NCBI RefSeq assembly: GCF_014268275.3
Contig: NZ_CP077084.1
Location: 4,774,001-4,838,000 of the forward strand
Reading direction: 5' to 3'
Source of the DNA: Pseudomonas tritici
Lineage (GTDB): Bacteria > Pseudomonadota > Gammaproteobacteria > Pseudomonadales > Pseudomonadaceae
DNA: 64,000 nt
Of the stretch, positions 57,251 to 64,000 are shown piece after piece; position 1 is the first letter of the stretch, and each line of letters opens with the position of its first letter. Below the pieces are notes generated by a model. That model worked only from the letters and a program-made list of their open reading frames with translations. It was not told where the DNA came from and searched no databases. Both the position numbers and the translations under genes were made by a program.

Positions 57251-57335
57251 ATTGTCGACACCTTTAAAAGCAATGCCGCAAAAACTAGCCAATCAGACCA
57301 AGATAGTCAAAGAATAAATCAACATTGTCGACAAT
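57251..57335 (-). promoter_or_regulatory. Probable PrpR operators
   Basis: The perfect 12-base palindrome ATTGTCGACAAT lies at 57324-57335. A second copy of its first ten bases, ATTGTCGACA, lies at 57251-57260, immediately upstream of the regulator start codon. The repetition in one gap and the FCD-GntR site style support an operator role. Confidence 0.55.
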
Positions 57336-57522
57336 CGTCTAATAACCGCTGCTGAACTCGTGCAGGGCATGGCCGCCTGCCAGCGCTGGCGCCAAAAAAG
57401 CATCATGTTAGAATGCTCGCCGTATTTGCCTGACATCACTAGATGAAACGGCGCACGAGGGAGCTTGCGCAGTAATGCCAGTCGCCTTGAATCAAACATC
57501 GCACTGCACCGCCTCAGGATTT

Positions 57523-58056
57523 ATGAGACTCAAGCCCTTCCCCCTGTTCTGCCTATTGTTCATGCCAGGCCTTGGCACCGCTGCCGAGAAGACCGTGTAT
57601 GGCCTCAACGAATACGCCCAATTGGCCGGCATTAACCTGGAAGTCGCCGCCAAACTGGACACCGGTGCCAAGACCGCGTCCCTCAGCGCCCGCGACATCA
57701 AGCGCTTCAAGCGCAACGGCGAATCCTGGGTTCGCTTCTACCTGGCCATCGACACCGCCCATTCCCACCCCATCGAACGCCCCCTGGCCCGCGTCAGCAA
57801 GATCAAGCGCCGCGCCGGTGACTACGACCCCGATGAGGACAAGAACTACACCGCCCGTCCAGTGATAGCCCTGGATATCTGCATGGGCACCGCTTTACGC
57901 AGCATCGAAGTGAACTTGACTGACCGCAGCGCATTCCAATACCCGCTGCTGATTGGCTCCGAAGCGCTGAAACGCTTTGATGCGCTGGTCGACCCCAGTC
58001 TTAAATACGCAGCGGGCAAACCCGCTTGCGCCGCCGACGCTCATACCGCCGAGTAA
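57523..58056 (+). CDS. Retropepsin-like / RimB-type 'ATP-dependent zinc protease' family protein
   Basis: Protein of 177 residues from MRLKPFPLF. A signal peptide ends near residue 20 (GLGTAA), so the mature protein is exported. The sequence KLDTGAKT (D46-T47-G48) matches the aspartic-protease DTGA motif noted for this family (PF05618), although the family name says zinc protease. Conserved GDYDPDEDKNYTARPV follows. It is the first gene of a three-gene operon with an inactive transglutaminase membrane protein and an ATP-grasp ligase; the next start is five bases after its stop. Confidence 0.85.
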   Translation: MRLKPFPLFCLLFMPGLGTAAEKTVYGLNEYAQLAGINLEVAAKLDTGAKTASLSARDIKRFKRNGESWVRFYLAIDTAHSHPIERPLARVSKIKRRAGDYDPDEDKNYTARPVIALDICMGTALRSIEVNLTDRSAFQYPLLIGSEALKRFDALVDPSLKYAAGKPACAADAHTAE

Positions 58057-58061
58057 AACGA

Positions 58062-59594
58062 ATGCGCTCTCTGACCCTGCACCTGAAAATCCTGATCGCC
58101 ATCCTGGTGGTGCTGGGTATTTCGGTCACCTCCTATCAGATCTTCGTGCTGGGGATCCCCGTTACCGAGGACGCCACCGACGACTTGTGGAACATCGACG
58201 CCAAGGTCGAGTTCGTCGCCAACCCGAAAGATCCCGTGAAAATCCAGATGTTCGTGCCGCCCTTGAGCCGCGACTTCGTCAGCCTCAACGAGAGTTTCAT
58301 CTCGAATAATTACGGCGTGAGCGTCAACCGCACCGACGGCAACCGCAAGGTCACCTGGTCGGCACGCCGCGCCAAGGGTAACCAGACCCTGTATTACCGC
58401 CTGGTCCTGACCAAGCGCTACAGCGGCGAAAAGGTCAAGGTCAAGGGCCCCACCTTCCGCGACAGCATTGCCGTCGAAGGCCCGGAGAAAATCGCCGCCG
58501 AAGCCCTGCTTGCGCCGATCCGCCAGCACTCGGCCGACGTCGAGACCTTTATTACTGAAGCCATCAAGCGCACCAACAACCTCAACGACGACAACGTGAA
58601 ACTGCTGCTCGCGGGCGATCCGTCGACGCCGCACAAAGCCAAGATCGTCGAATTGCTGCTGTCCATTGCCCACGTGCCGGTGGAAAAAGTCCACACCATC
58701 CGCCTGGTCGCCGACCAGCCGCAAAGCCCGGAACTGTGGCTGCGCAGCTTCAACGGCAATGACTGGTTGTACTTCAACCCGGAGACCGGCGAACAAGGCC
58801 TGCCCGCCGACCGCCTGCTGTGGTGGACAGGCGATGAAAACCTGATCACTGTCGATGGCGGCAAGAAGGCCATGGTGACCTTCAGCTTGAACAACAGCGA
58901 AATGAACGCGATTCGCCTGGCCAAGCTGACCGACGAGAACACCGACGCCAACTTCCTCGAGTACTCGCTCTACGGCCTGCCGCTGCAAACCCAGCAGACC
59001 TTCATGATCATGGTGATGATCCCGATTGGCGTGTTGGTGATTTTGATCCTGCGCAACCTGATCGGCCTGCAGACCTTGGGCACATTCACCCCGGTGCTGA
59101 TCGCCCTGGCGTTCCGCGAGACGCAGCTGGGCTTCGGGATTGTGCTGTTTACGATCATCACGGCGCTGGGCTTGTCGCTCAGGTCGTACCTGGAACACTT
59201 GAAGCTGCAGATGCTGCCGAGGTTGTCGGTGGTGTTGACCTTTGTGGTGGTGCTGATCGCGGCCATCAGCCTGTTCAGCCACAAACTGGGGCTGGAGCGC
59301 GGGCTGTCGGTGGCGCTGTTCCCGATGGTGATTTTGACCATGACCATCGAACGCCTGTCCATCACTTGGGAAGAGCGCGGCGCCAACCATGCGCTGAAAG
59401 TGGCGATTGGTACGCTGTTCGCCGCATCCCTGGCACACCTGATCATGAGCGTGCCGGAACTGATCTACTTTGTGTTCACCTTCCCGGCGATCCTGCTGAT
59501 TTTGGTGGGCTTCATGCTGGCCATGGGTCGGTATCGCGGCTACCGCTTGACCGAGCTGGTGCGATTCAAGGCCTTCTTGAAGGCTGATCAGTAA
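58062..59594 (+). CDS. Inactive transglutaminase-like, multi-pass membrane protein
   Basis: A 510-residue protein. One N-terminal helix (LKILIAILVVLGISVTSYQ) is followed by a periplasmic region with a transglutaminase-like core (about 130-260). Then come about seven transmembrane helices from residue 320 to the end (for example TFMIMVMIPIGVLVILILRNLIG). The family is described as catalytically inactive. The stop shares one base with the start of the ATP-grasp gene. It likely works with its two neighbours on a peptide or cell-envelope target not identified here. Confidence 0.87.
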   Translation: MRSLTLHLKILIAILVVLGISVTSYQIFVLGIPVTEDATDDLWNIDAKVEFVANPKDPVKIQMFVPPLSRDFVSLNESFISNNYGVSVNRTDGNRKVTWSARRAKGNQTLYYRLVLTKRYSGEKVKVKGPTFRDSIAVEGPEKIAAEALLAPIRQHSADVETFITEAIKRTNNLNDDNVKLLLAGDPSTPHKAKIVELLLSIAHVPVEKVHTIRLVADQPQSPELWLRSFNGNDWLYFNPETGEQGLPADRLLWWTGDENLITVDGGKKAMVTFSLNNSEMNAIRLAKLTDENTDANFLEYSLYGLPLQTQQTFMIMVMIPIGVLVILILRNLIGLQTLGTFTPVLIALAFRETQLGFGIVLFTIITALGLSLRSYLEHLKLQMLPRLSVVLTFVVVLIAAISLFSHKLGLERGLSVALFPMVILTMTIERLSITWEERGANHALKVAIGTLFAASLAHLIMSVPELIYFVFTFPAILLILVGFMLAMGRYRGYRLTELVRFKAFLKADQ

Positions 59595-60580
59595 TGTTCG
59601 GATTCTGGAAGACCTGGAAAGCGCTGGAAGCGCGGGGGATCATGGGCATCAACCGGCGGAATGCCGACTACGTGCTCAAGTACAACAAGCGCAGCCTGTA
59701 CCCGATTGTGGATGACAAGATCATCACCAAGGAACGCGCGCTGGCGGCCGGCATCCATGTGCCGGAAATGTACGGGGTGATCTCCACCGAGAAGGAAATC
59801 GACAAGCTCGACGAGATCCTCAAAGGGCGCAGCGACTTCGTGATCAAGCCGGCCCAGGGCGCCGGCGGCGACGGCATCCTGGTGGTGGCGGACCGCTTTG
59901 AAGGGCGCTATCGCACGGTGTCCGGCAAGATCATCAGCCATGAAGAAATCGAACATCAGATTTCCAGCATCCTCACCGGCCTGTATTCGTTGGGCGGCCA
60001 CCGTGATCGTGCGCTGATCGAATACCGCGTGGTGCCCGACCAGATCTTCAAGAGCATCAGCTATGAAGGTGTGCCGGACATTCGCATCATCGTATTGATG
60101 GGTTACCCGGTGATGGCCATGCTGCGCTTGCCGACCCGCCAATCGGGCGGCAAGGCCAACCTGCACCAGGGCGCCATCGGTGTGGGGGTGGACTTGGCCA
60201 CGGGCCTGACCCTGCGCGGCACCTGGCTGAACAACATCATCACCAAACACCCAGACACCACCAATGCGGTGGATGGCGTGCAACTGCCCAACTGGGACGG
60301 TTTCATGAAGCTCGCAGCCGGCTGCTATGAGCTGTGCGGGCTGGGTTACATCGGCGTGGACATGGTGCTGGACCAGGAGAAAGGCCCGCTGATCCTGGAA
60401 CTGAATGCGCGACCGGGGCTGAATATCCAGATCGCCAACGACTGTGGTTTGACCCTGCGCACCCATGCGGTGGAGGCGCGGCTGGAAGAACTGAAGGCAG
60501 CCGGCGTGACAGAAACTCCTGAGGAGCGGGTTAAGTTTGCGCAGGAGATGTTTGGGCATATTCCGCCTGTAGAAGGCTGA
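59594..60580 (+). CDS. Alpha-L-glutamate ligase-like ATP-grasp protein
   Basis: RimK-related ATP-grasp enzyme of 328 residues expected to form an amide bond between an amino acid and a peptide or other acid. ATP-binding FVIKPAQGAGGDGILVV and the metal/phosphate motif LELNARPGLNIQIAN are intact, so it should be active. It is the last gene of the three-gene operon, translationally coupled to the membrane protein. The substrate is unknown. Confidence 0.88.
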   Translation: MFGFWKTWKALEARGIMGINRRNADYVLKYNKRSLYPIVDDKIITKERALAAGIHVPEMYGVISTEKEIDKLDEILKGRSDFVIKPAQGAGGDGILVVADRFEGRYRTVSGKIISHEEIEHQISSILTGLYSLGGHRDRALIEYRVVPDQIFKSISYEGVPDIRIIVLMGYPVMAMLRLPTRQSGGKANLHQGAIGVGVDLATGLTLRGTWLNNIITKHPDTTNAVDGVQLPNWDGFMKLAAGCYELCGLGYIGVDMVLDQEKGPLILELNARPGLNIQIANDCGLTLRTHAVEARLEELKAAGVTETPEERVKFAQEMFGHIPPVEG

Positions 60581-60669
60581 GCGCTCCCACATTTAGACTG
60601 CGCTCTAGGATCAAACCCTTCGTGGGGACTACAATCCCCTCCCCCACGCCAACAGCTGATCCACCCCGC

Positions 60670-62013
60670 ATGTCGACCTGTTCCGTACACCCGCTGCCCT
60701 ACCGGGCCAACCCCGCCGAGTATTTCGCGGTCATTCGCCACGCGCCTGGTGCCGTACTGCTGGACAGTGGCCGGCCAGCGGCTGAACGCGGGCGGTATGA
60801 CCTTCTCAGCGCTTGGCCGCAAGCAACGTTGACGGTGTCGCCTGATGAAAGCGGTGGCGATTTCCTGCAACGGTTGCGGGAAAATCTCACGCAGCTGGGT
60901 GAGGCGGATTTGCCTGTCGAGTATGAGCTGCCATTTGCCGGAGGCCTGATCGGCTACCTGAGCTATGACTTTGGTCGGCACCTTGAGCAGATGCCGCACC
61001 TTGCAACAGACGACCTGCACCTGCCGGATGCGCGCTTTGGGCTGTATGCCTGGGCGCTGGTCAGCGATCACCACACGCAGACCAGCCAGTTGGTGTTTCA
61101 TCCGGCACTGGCCGATAGCGAGCAGCAACGGTTGATTGCGCTATTCAGCACTGGCGCTATCGACGCGCCCGCGTCCTTCAAACTTCACGGCCCCATGGCC
61201 CCGGACCTCACCGCCGAGGCTTACCGTCAGGCCATCGTGCGCATCCAGGATTACATTCAGGCCGGCGACTGCTACCAGGTCAACTTCGCCCAGCGTTTCC
61301 GTGCACCGTGCATGGGCGATCCATGGGTCGCCTACTGCGCCCTGCGAGAAGCCTGCCCGACGCCGTTCTCCGGGTTCCAGAGCCTGCCGGACGACGGCGC
61401 GGTACTGAGCCTGTCGCCCGAGCGCTTCGTGCATATCAGCAAGCGTCGCGTCGAAACCCGCCCCATCAAAGGCACCCGCCCCCGTGGCCTGACGCCCGAA
61501 GAAGACGCCGCCAACGCCGCCGAACTGCTGGCCAGCCCCAAGGACCGCGCCGAAAACCTGATGATCGTCGACCTGCTGCGCAACGACCTCGGCCGTACCT
61601 GCCGCACCGGCTCGGTGAGCGTGCCGGAGCTGTTCAGCCTGGAAAGCTACCCCAACGTCCACCATCTGGTGAGCAGCGTTATCGGCGAGTTGGCCGACGA
61701 CAAAGACGCTCTCGACCTGATCGCGGGCAGCTTTCCCGGCGGCTCGATCACCGGCGCACCGAAGATCCGTGCGATGCAGATCATCGACGAGCTGGAGCCT
61801 ACTCGACGCGGACTGTACTGCGGTTCTTTGGTGTATCTGGATGTTAGGGGGGAGATGGACAGTTCCATCGCCATCCGTAGCTTACTGGTCAAGGAGGGTC
61901 AGGTCTGCTGCTGGGGCGGCGGCGGGATCGTGGCGGATTCGCAGTGGGAGGCGGAATATCAGGAGTCGCTGACGAAGGTGCGGGTGTTGTTACGCACTTT
62001 GGAAGGCCTGTAA
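60670..62013 (+). CDS. pabB: Aminodeoxychorismate synthase component I (PabB)
   Basis: Makes 4-amino-4-deoxychorismate from chorismate and ammonia for folate. From MSTCSVHPLPYRANP it has 447 residues. Chorismate-enzyme motifs are visible: GDCYQVNFAQRF, the lysine-containing PIKGTRPRG, NLMIVDLLRNDLGR, and GGSITGAPK. PabB, ThrH and CysH are neighbours in P. aeruginosa too; here a higBA pair has been placed between pabB and thrH. Confidence 0.94.
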   Translation: MSTCSVHPLPYRANPAEYFAVIRHAPGAVLLDSGRPAAERGRYDLLSAWPQATLTVSPDESGGDFLQRLRENLTQLGEADLPVEYELPFAGGLIGYLSYDFGRHLEQMPHLATDDLHLPDARFGLYAWALVSDHHTQTSQLVFHPALADSEQQRLIALFSTGAIDAPASFKLHGPMAPDLTAEAYRQAIVRIQDYIQAGDCYQVNFAQRFRAPCMGDPWVAYCALREACPTPFSGFQSLPDDGAVLSLSPERFVHISKRRVETRPIKGTRPRGLTPEEDAANAAELLASPKDRAENLMIVDLLRNDLGRTCRTGSVSVPELFSLESYPNVHHLVSSVIGELADDKDALDLIAGSFPGGSITGAPKIRAMQIIDELEPTRRGLYCGSLVYLDVRGEMDSSIAIRSLLVKEGQVCCWGGGGIVADSQWEAEYQESLTKVRVLLRTLEGL

Positions 62014-62216
62014 TAACCAAGCCCCTCCAGGTTTCGGGTGCAGCGCTGGTCGGCAGGAAAAAGCCTGAATCAGAACGTCTATGGACGGAGTTTGCGCTGG
62101 TAGATAGCGTCCAGCCCCGACCGTCCACTGGCCGTCTGTGAGGGATCACATGAAACGACTGCTTACTCGTCAGAAATTATTTCCGAGATTGCATCTCAAA
62201 CCAACCGCACCTATCA

Positions 62217-62233
62217 TCTCCCAAATTGGGAGG
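62217..62233 (+). promoter_or_regulatory. Dyad overlapping the higB ribosome-binding site
   Basis: CTCCCAA-A-TTGGGAG is a perfect dyad at 62218-62232. Its right arm contains the GGGAGG ribosome site (62228-62233) of higB, nine bases before the ATG. It may be the HigA operator, or a hairpin that hides the ribosome site. Confidence 0.55.
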
Positions 62234-62241
62234 TTTCAGCG

Positions 62242-62544
62242 ATGCGGATAATCGCTCTCTCCACCCTACGCATATTTTGGGAAAGCCACTGCGCCTATTC
62301 CGACGCAAAAACACCCCTGGTCGAGCTGTATCGCCATATGGAGAAAGCAACGTACCCAACGCCGCAAGCGCTCAAAGCAGAGCTTAGAACAGCAAGCATT
62401 CTTAAAAGTGGCAGGGTTGTCTTCAACGTCGGTGGCAACAAGTACCGAGTAATCATGGCGATCGATTATCAGCGACAGCTTGGGTTCATACGCTTCGTAG
62501 GAACTCACGCGCAGTACGATCAGATCAACGCGGAGACCGTGTGA
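62242..62544 (+). CDS. higB: HigB-family type II toxin (mRNA interferase)
   Basis: A 100-residue RelE-fold toxin of the HigB type (PF09907). Motifs include the N-terminal RIIALSTLRIFWE, the basic core NVGGNKYRVIMAIDY, and the end RFVGTHAQYDQI. Such toxins cut mRNA on the ribosome. As usual for hig systems the toxin gene comes first. Its stop TGA shares an A with the antitoxin ATG, ensuring coupled synthesis. The gene is A/T-richer than its neighbours, which fits recent transfer. Confidence 0.9.
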   Translation: MRIIALSTLRIFWESHCAYSDAKTPLVELYRHMEKATYPTPQALKAELRTASILKSGRVVFNVGGNKYRVIMAIDYQRQLGFIRFVGTHAQYDQINAETV

Positions 62545-62900
62545 TGAACATCAAACCGATTCATTCCCAAGAGGATCTAACTGCAGCCCTCGCTCGTGTG
62601 GAGCAAATATGGGGAGCGGAAGTCGGCTCACCCGAAGGTGACGAGCTGGAAGTCCTCGCAATACTCATCGAAAAATATGAGGCCGAACATTATCCAATGC
62701 CCCCTTCGGACCCGGTGGAGGCGATCAAATTTCGCATGGAGCAACTGGGCATGACCGCCCGCGATCTGGAACCCTTTATCGGCACCAGTGGGCGGGTGTC
62801 AGAGGTGTTGAACCACAAGCGCAAGCTCAGCTTGTCGATGATCAAGCGCTTGCACGAGGGGTTGCGCATTCCTTATGAGAGCTTGCTGGCAGGGGTTTAG
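62544..62900 (+). CDS. higA: HigA-family antitoxin (helix-turn-helix)
   Basis: A 118-residue antitoxin. The N-terminal half, rich in Glu and Ala, should wrap the toxin. The C-terminal Xre-type helix-turn-helix (about 65-115) includes GMTARDLEPFIGTSGRVSEVLN and LSLSMIKRLHEGLRIPYESLL. The ATG at 62544 overlaps the higB stop by one base; a GTG one codon earlier is also open. It probably represses the pair through the dyad upstream of higB. Confidence 0.9.
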   Translation: MNIKPIHSQEDLTAALARVEQIWGAEVGSPEGDELEVLAILIEKYEAEHYPMPPSDPVEAIKFRMEQLGMTARDLEPFIGTSGRVSEVLNHKRKLSLSMIKRLHEGLRIPYESLLAGV

Positions 62901-62983
62901 GCGGTGAACGTGCTGGCCTCATCGCGGCATAAGTATCCACACATCTTGAGGGAGCCCTCTGCTACGCAATTTCACATTGAAAA

Positions 62984-63085
62984 TGTGTAGATACCTATGC
63001 CCATCGCGGGCAAGCCCGGCTCCCACATTTGATCGGGTTCACATCATTCAAATGTGGGAGCTGGCTTGCCTGCGAAGAGGCCATC
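62984..63085. repeat. REPIN between higA and thrH
   Basis: Left arm 63004-63032 (TCGCGGGCAAGCCCGGCTCC...) and right arm 63048-63075 are imperfect reverse complements with a short loop. The outer sequence TGTGTAGATACCT at 62984-62996 also occurs exactly at 22719-22731, next to pyrD, so it marks a REP-family boundary. Confidence 0.85.
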
Positions 63086-63101
63086 AGCCGCGCTGAAGGA
63101 C

Positions 63102-63719
63102 CTACAAGCTCAACTGCCGATTCGAGGCCTTGATGAACTCTTTCTTCAAGTCCTCAAACGTATGCACCGCCGGAAACTGCGGGAACTCGCGAATCACGTT
63201 CTCCGGCGCATGGAACAAGATCCCACGGTCGGCCTCGCCCAGCATGGTGGTGTCGTTGTAGGAATCGCCGGCGGCGATCACGCGGTAGTACAGGCTCTTG
63301 AAGGCCAATACCGACTGGCGCTTGGGGTCTTTCTGGCGCAGTTGATAACTCACCACGCGGTCGGTTTCGTCGGTGATGAGGCGGTGGCAGAGCAGGGTCG
63401 GGAAACCCAGTTGGCGCATCAGCGGCTGGGAGAACTCGTAGAAGGTGTCTGACAGGATCACCACCTGGAAGCGCTCGCGCAGCCAGTTGACGAACTCGAT
63501 AGCGCCGTCCAGCGGCTTGAGGGTGGCGATCACTTCCTGGATGTCGGCGAGCTTGAGCCCGTGTTCGTCGAGGATGCGCAGGCGTTGCTTCATCAGCACG
63601 TCGTAGTCGGGAATGTCCCGGGTGGTGGCCCGCAGGGATTCAATACCGGTTTTTTCGGCGAAGGCGATCCAGATTTCCGGAACCAGTACCCCTTCCAGGT
63701 CAAGGCAGGCAATTTCCAC
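63102..63719 (-). CDS. thrH: Bifunctional phosphoserine phosphatase / homoserine phosphotransferase ThrH
   Basis: HAD-superfamily enzyme that removes phosphate from phosphoserine and can transfer it to homoserine. The start is the GTG at 63719 with GGGAGTG upstream; it gives MEIACLDLEGVLVPEIW, the known N-terminus, with nucleophile D7 and E9. A longer ATG frame 39 bases upstream adds residues without similarity. The length is 205 residues. Later HAD motifs are VVILSDTFYEF and AAGDSYNDTTML. It is divergent from cysH. Confidence 0.94.
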   Translation of the reverse strand: MEIACLDLEGVLVPEIWIAFAEKTGIESLRATTRDIPDYDVLMKQRLRILDEHGLKLADIQEVIATLKPLDGAIEFVNWLRERFQVVILSDTFYEFSQPLMRQLGFPTLLCHRLITDETDRVVSYQLRQKDPKRQSVLAFKSLYYRVIAAGDSYNDTTMLGEADRGILFHAPENVIREFPQFPAVHTFEDLKKEFIKASNRQLSL

Positions 63720-63872
63720 AAGACACTCCCATTTAGATGTTGTTGATTGAGCGGGCAAAAGGACTGCCGAACTCTAGCGACTCACGCTCGCCGCCGCAAC
63801 GCAGGGCGGATTTTGATACCATCGCTCCCCTATAGAGCGCTCAGCGCCACTGACCTGTAGGAAACCGTCCTG

Positions 63873-64000
63873 ATGAACCAAGCCTTCGACGTCGTTGAAC
63901 TCGCCACGACTTACGCCAACAAGTCTGCGCAGGACATTCTCAAGCTGGCGTTCAGCCAGTTCGGTGATGACCTGTGGATCTCCTTCAGCGGCGCCGAGGA
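63873..64000 (+). CDS. cysH: Phosphoadenylyl/adenylyl-sulfate reductase CysH (N-terminal fragment at window end)
   Basis: Only the first 42 codons are present ([17 protein letters not shown], then WISFSGAEE). The SFSGAEE stretch is the start of the PP-loop of sulfate-nucleotide reductases. The role is to reduce activated sulfate to sulfite in cysteine synthesis. Identification also rests on the thrH-cysH neighbour pair of Pseudomonas. The protein continues beyond the window. Confidence 0.85.
   Translation, partial: MNQAFDVVELATTYANKSAQDILKLAFSQFGDDLWISFSGAE

Noticed and set aside
62984..63085. Possible CRISPR-like repeats from the recurring TGTGGGAGC units
   Set aside because: The copies are single inverted pairs spread over the window, not evenly spaced direct repeats with spacers, and no cas gene is present.

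Overview
The window is a chromosomal segment of a fluorescent pseudomonad (Pseudomonas fluorescens group). The evidence is the gene content and order: ligA-zipA-smc, xdhABC-guaD, crfX-cmpX-sigX-oprF, ppsA-ppsR, the prp methylcitrate operon, and pabB/thrH/cysH. Supporting signs are high-GC coding with long antisense shadow frames and many short 'TGTGGGAGC' inverted repeats of the REP/REPIN type typical of this group. No rRNA, tRNA, insertion sequence, prophage or CRISPR array was seen.

Layout. 1-5.4 kb: partial ligA, zipA and smc on the minus strand, then a GntR regulator. 6.3-14.7 kb: purine catabolism (xdhA, xdhB, xdhC, guaD), a second GntR regulator and a BenE-type transporter. 14.7-23.8 kb: yggL, dacB (PBP4), a CHASE/PAS/GGDEF diguanylate cyclase, rlmKL, rmf with a structured leader, and pyrD. 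23.8-26.6 kb: a small relict of a type III secretion locus (IagB-like transglycosylase, HilA-like DNA-binding protein, stand-alone SpoA domain, secretin) without export apparatus, ATPase or needle genes. 26.8-32.5 kb: nitrate-assimilation control and transport (nasS, nasT, an ANTAR-type attenuator leader, nasA, a PP2C-kinase fusion, cobA). The nitrate and nitrite reductase genes that sit between kinase and cobA in P. aeruginosa are absent here. 32.5-41.6 kb: conserved envelope-stress and central-metabolism block (oprF, sigX, cmpX, crfX, CorA-like cmaX, rraA, an alpha/beta hydrolase, ppsA, ppsR).

41.7-48.8 kb is the most unusual part. A MocR regulator is divergent from a tight five-gene run: an EamA exporter; a 620-residue fusion of JAMM protease, ubiquitin-like sulfur carrier, E1-like adenylyltransferase and rhodanese; a cysteine-synthase-like PLP enzyme with altered substrate loop; a serine acetyltransferase with an unexplained C-terminal extension; and an AlaX-type tRNA-editing protein. 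Together these look like a self-contained protein-thiocarboxylate route to cysteine or a beta-substituted alanine, with export and tRNA proofreading. I do not recognise it as a named pathway.

48.9-57.3 kb: the propionate (2-methylcitrate) operon prpR-prpB-prpC-acnD-prpF-prpD, all on the minus strand, with probable GntR operators. 57.5-60.6 kb: a retropepsin-like/RimB protein, an inactive transglutaminase membrane protein and an ATP-grasp ligase in one operon. 60.7-64 kb: pabB, a higBA toxin-antitoxin pair with a dyad over the toxin ribosome-binding site, thrH and the start of cysH.
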